Positions 32,737-34,078 of a stretch of DNA of 34,078 nucleotides are shown here, one piece after another (within the stretch, counting starts at the first letter, position 1; the number at the start of each line of letters is the position of its first letter). The DNA comes from Anaerolineae bacterium. GTDB taxonomy: Bacteria; Chloroflexota; Anaerolineae; Aggregatilineales; Phototrophicaceae. A program made the position numbers and the translations under genes. Below the pieces are notes generated by a model. It was given only the letters and a program-made list of their open reading frames with translations. It was not told where the DNA came from and did not search any database. The stretch is taken from positions 1-34,078 of the forward strand of contig JACSRP010000085.1 of the NCBI GenBank assembly GCA_014879665.1, in the 5' to 3' direction.

Positions 32737-32765
32737 CCCTTCTCCCACGCAAGCGGGGAGAAGGG
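32737..32765. repeat. Hairpin repeat between two glycosyltransferase genes
   Basis: CCCTTCTCCC (32737-32746) and GGGAGAAGGG (32756-32765) make a perfect 10-base-pair stem around a 9-base loop. Read on the minus strand it is followed by GGGCAAGGGATGAGGGG, a G-rich tail whose GAGGGG serves as the ribosome site of the 31645-32712 gene. The form, a stem plus GGGATGAGGGG tail, is that of a dispersed intergenic repeat. Confidence 0.6.
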
Positions 32766-32797
32766 TAATATAGGCAAGCCACGATATTGCGGCAGTT

Positions 32798-33985
32798 TCA
32801 TTGGATGCCTGCCTCAATAGCCTGCCGCCAGACGTTAACCCAGCGTTCGGGATAGCCCTCAGCGTTGAAATTAGCCAGCGCGTGGCGCTGCCCGGCTTGC
32901 CCCATGCGCTTGGCCAGATCGGGATCGCGTAACAGCGTGGCGGCATGATCCGCCAGCTTCTGCGCCACATTTGCATCGTCCGGCGCGTAAAAGCCGGTTT
33001 CGCCATCCAGCAAAATATCAGTGATGCCGCCCGCGCCGGTTGCAACGACGGGCAGCCCTGCTGAAGCCGCTTCACCCAACACACGGGGCACGCCTTCATA
33101 AGCTGACGTGAGCAGATAGACGCTTGCAAGCTGATAATACGGCGGCAGATTTTCCAGTGGCACCGGGCCGGCCAGCTTGAGTTTACCGGCAATTCCCAGA
33201 CTTGAGGCCATTTCGGAGATATGCGCGGCGCTGTCTTGAAAATCACCGACCATCAGGAAATAGGTTTCGGGAAGCTGCGCCGCAATTTTGCCGAATACCT
33301 CCAGCAGCAGCGGAATTCGCTTAACCTGTACCGGCCTTCCTACCCACAAGGCAATTGGCGCGTTTTCCGGAATTTCCACTTTAGCGCGCGTTTCGGCCAG
33401 AAGGGTTGGATCAACCGGCTTCGCAAAATCGGGGGAAGCGGTAGCTAAAGGCAAAATGGCGATACGTTCATCGGGAAAACCCGATGCTTGCAAGCCAGCG
33501 CGGCTGGAATTGGCGACGGCACGCACAAAATCAGCGCCGCGCAGCACTTGATAGGCGACGGTGAGCAGGGCGCGATTTCGCAGCGGATGTTCTGCGATCC
33601 ATGCCGGATTGTTCACTATGAAGCTGTGTTCCTGCACCAGCAGCGGCACCTTGAAACGCTGTTTCAACCGCCGGCCTACCAGCCCGGTGAGGAACATATC
33701 TTGCGTGACGATCAAATCTGGTTTCCCGGCCAGCCGCCCCGCAGCCGCCAGCGCAGCAGGCACGAAACGCATGGCTGAACGGGTATTGGTTGGCAGAATG
33801 GTCAGCGACTCTGATGCCTGTATTTCTGATGGCAGCCCCGGCGGCGAGGTGCTGATCACCGTCAATTTGCCAGCCAGCGCCGCATATTCGAGATGTCGTT
33901 TGCGGGAGTCGCCTTCCGGATTTGAAGCCAGCGGCGGATCAAAGCTGATCATCCAGATATTTAAGGGTGAGATTTGGGCAATCAA
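32798..33985 (-). CDS. Glycosyltransferase family 4 protein
   Basis: Third and most upstream GT4 enzyme. Domains: an N-terminal acceptor domain beginning with the strand LNIWMISFDPPLA, VTQDMFLTGLVGRRLKQRF and LLVQEHSFI, then a donor domain with ALWVGRPVQVKRIPLLLEVF, YFLMVGDF and the signature SAYEGVPRVLGEAASAGLPVV, then an ending TRAP-like helical tail. The start is unclear. The frame is open to 34069 (GTG). ATG 33952 would cut the first strand; TTG 33985 keeps it, with AGGAG about 14 bases upstream, so it is my choice with low certainty. The remaining length is about 395 residues. No promoter was seen before the window edge. Confidence 0.85.
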   Translation of the reverse strand: MIAQISPLNIWMISFDPPLASNPEGDSRKRHLEYAALAGKLTVISTSPPGLPSEIQASESLTILPTNTRSAMRFVPAALAAAGRLAGKPDLIVTQDMFLTGLVGRRLKQRFKVPLLVQEHSFIVNNPAWIAEHPLRNRALLTVAYQVLRGADFVRAVANSSRAGLQASGFPDERIAILPLATASPDFAKPVDPTLLAETRAKVEIPENAPIALWVGRPVQVKRIPLLLEVFGKIAAQLPETYFLMVGDFQDSAAHISEMASSLGIAGKLKLAGPVPLENLPPYYQLASVYLLTSAYEGVPRVLGEAASAGLPVVATGAGGITDILLDGETGFYAPDDANVAQKLADHAATLLRDPDLAKRMGQAGQRHALANFNAEGYPERWVNVWRQAIEAGIQ

Positions 33986-34078
33986 AGGGGAATCACAGAC
34001 TCCTGCGGACGTTATCTGCTTGATGAGGTGTGCTGCGTTGGTGTAGACTTGAGGATGATAACACGGCACCCAGTGAGT

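Noticed and set aside
32713..33246. N-terminal 178-codon extension of the 31645-32712 glycosyltransferase frame
   Set aside because: It lies under the neighbouring glycosyltransferase in another frame, has Trp/Arg/Cys-rich composition without a fold, and a well-placed ATG with a ribosome site exists at 32712.
1..34078. CRISPR arrays, tRNA or rRNA genes, insertion sequences, att sites, replication origins
   Set aside because: No regularly spaced repeats, cloverleaf-like intergenic sequences, transposase or integrase genes, or DnaA-box clusters were seen in the gaps on either strand.

Overview
The window looks like a piece of a free-living bacterial chromosome, most probably from the phylum Chloroflexota (Anaerolineae-like). 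That placement is inference: it rests on the style of the solute-binding proteins, on secreted proteins with Thr/Pro-rich linkers, on numerous three-glycosyltransferase and palindromic-repeat features, and on a moderately GC-rich base composition judged by eye. No rRNA, tRNA, CRISPR array, transposase, integrase or phage gene was seen, so this is metabolic and envelope chromosome rather than a mobile island. No gene-free stretch exceeds 300 bases; the largest gaps (2524-2759, 5451-5711, 13390-13653, 17520-17786) hold hairpins, operator-like palindromes or nothing recognisable.

Layout. 201-3542 (+): a CoA-acylating methylmalonate-semialdehyde dehydrogenase, a GNAT acetyltransferase and two uncharacterised proteins, closed by a perfect 28-base palindromic terminator shared with the converging 3628-5450 (-) DrrAB-type ABC exporter. 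5712-13389 (+): a carbohydrate module made of a GH65 disaccharide phosphorylase, a sugar-binding protein, two permeases (MalF/MalG type), a YesL-like DUF624 membrane protein and a LacI-family repressor. LacI-type operator palindromes lie before the phosphorylase and before the binding protein, so uptake, phosphorolysis and regulation appear to form one regulon. 13654-17519 (+): a second importer of the Dpp/Opp/nickel class, whose substrate-binding protein appears to be circularly permuted. Both importers lack an ATPase gene in the window. 17787-21271 (-): the carboxyltransferase subunit of a methylcrotonyl-CoA-type carboxylase and a MurJ lipid II flippase.

21419-30371 (+): a run of envelope or secreted proteins: a lipoprotein, a two-helix membrane protein, a CAP-domain secreted protein, an unknown cytoplasmic protein, a secreted protein of three internal repeats, and two tandem DUF4139 paralogues of which only the first has a signal peptide. 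rRNA dimethyltransferase KsgA follows 7 bases later. 30433-33985 (-): three consecutive GT4 glycosyltransferases transcribed from the right edge toward KsgA, likely for a surface polysaccharide or glycolipid.

The two most unusual things are the circular permutation of the family-5 solute-binding protein (13654-15339), whose natural N-terminal segment sits at the C-terminus, and the secreted-repeat/DUF4139 locus (25431-29533). Dispersed palindromes with a shared GTATAGGGGCG motif, and paired cysteines in the extracytoplasmic parts of both importers, are further recurring signals.
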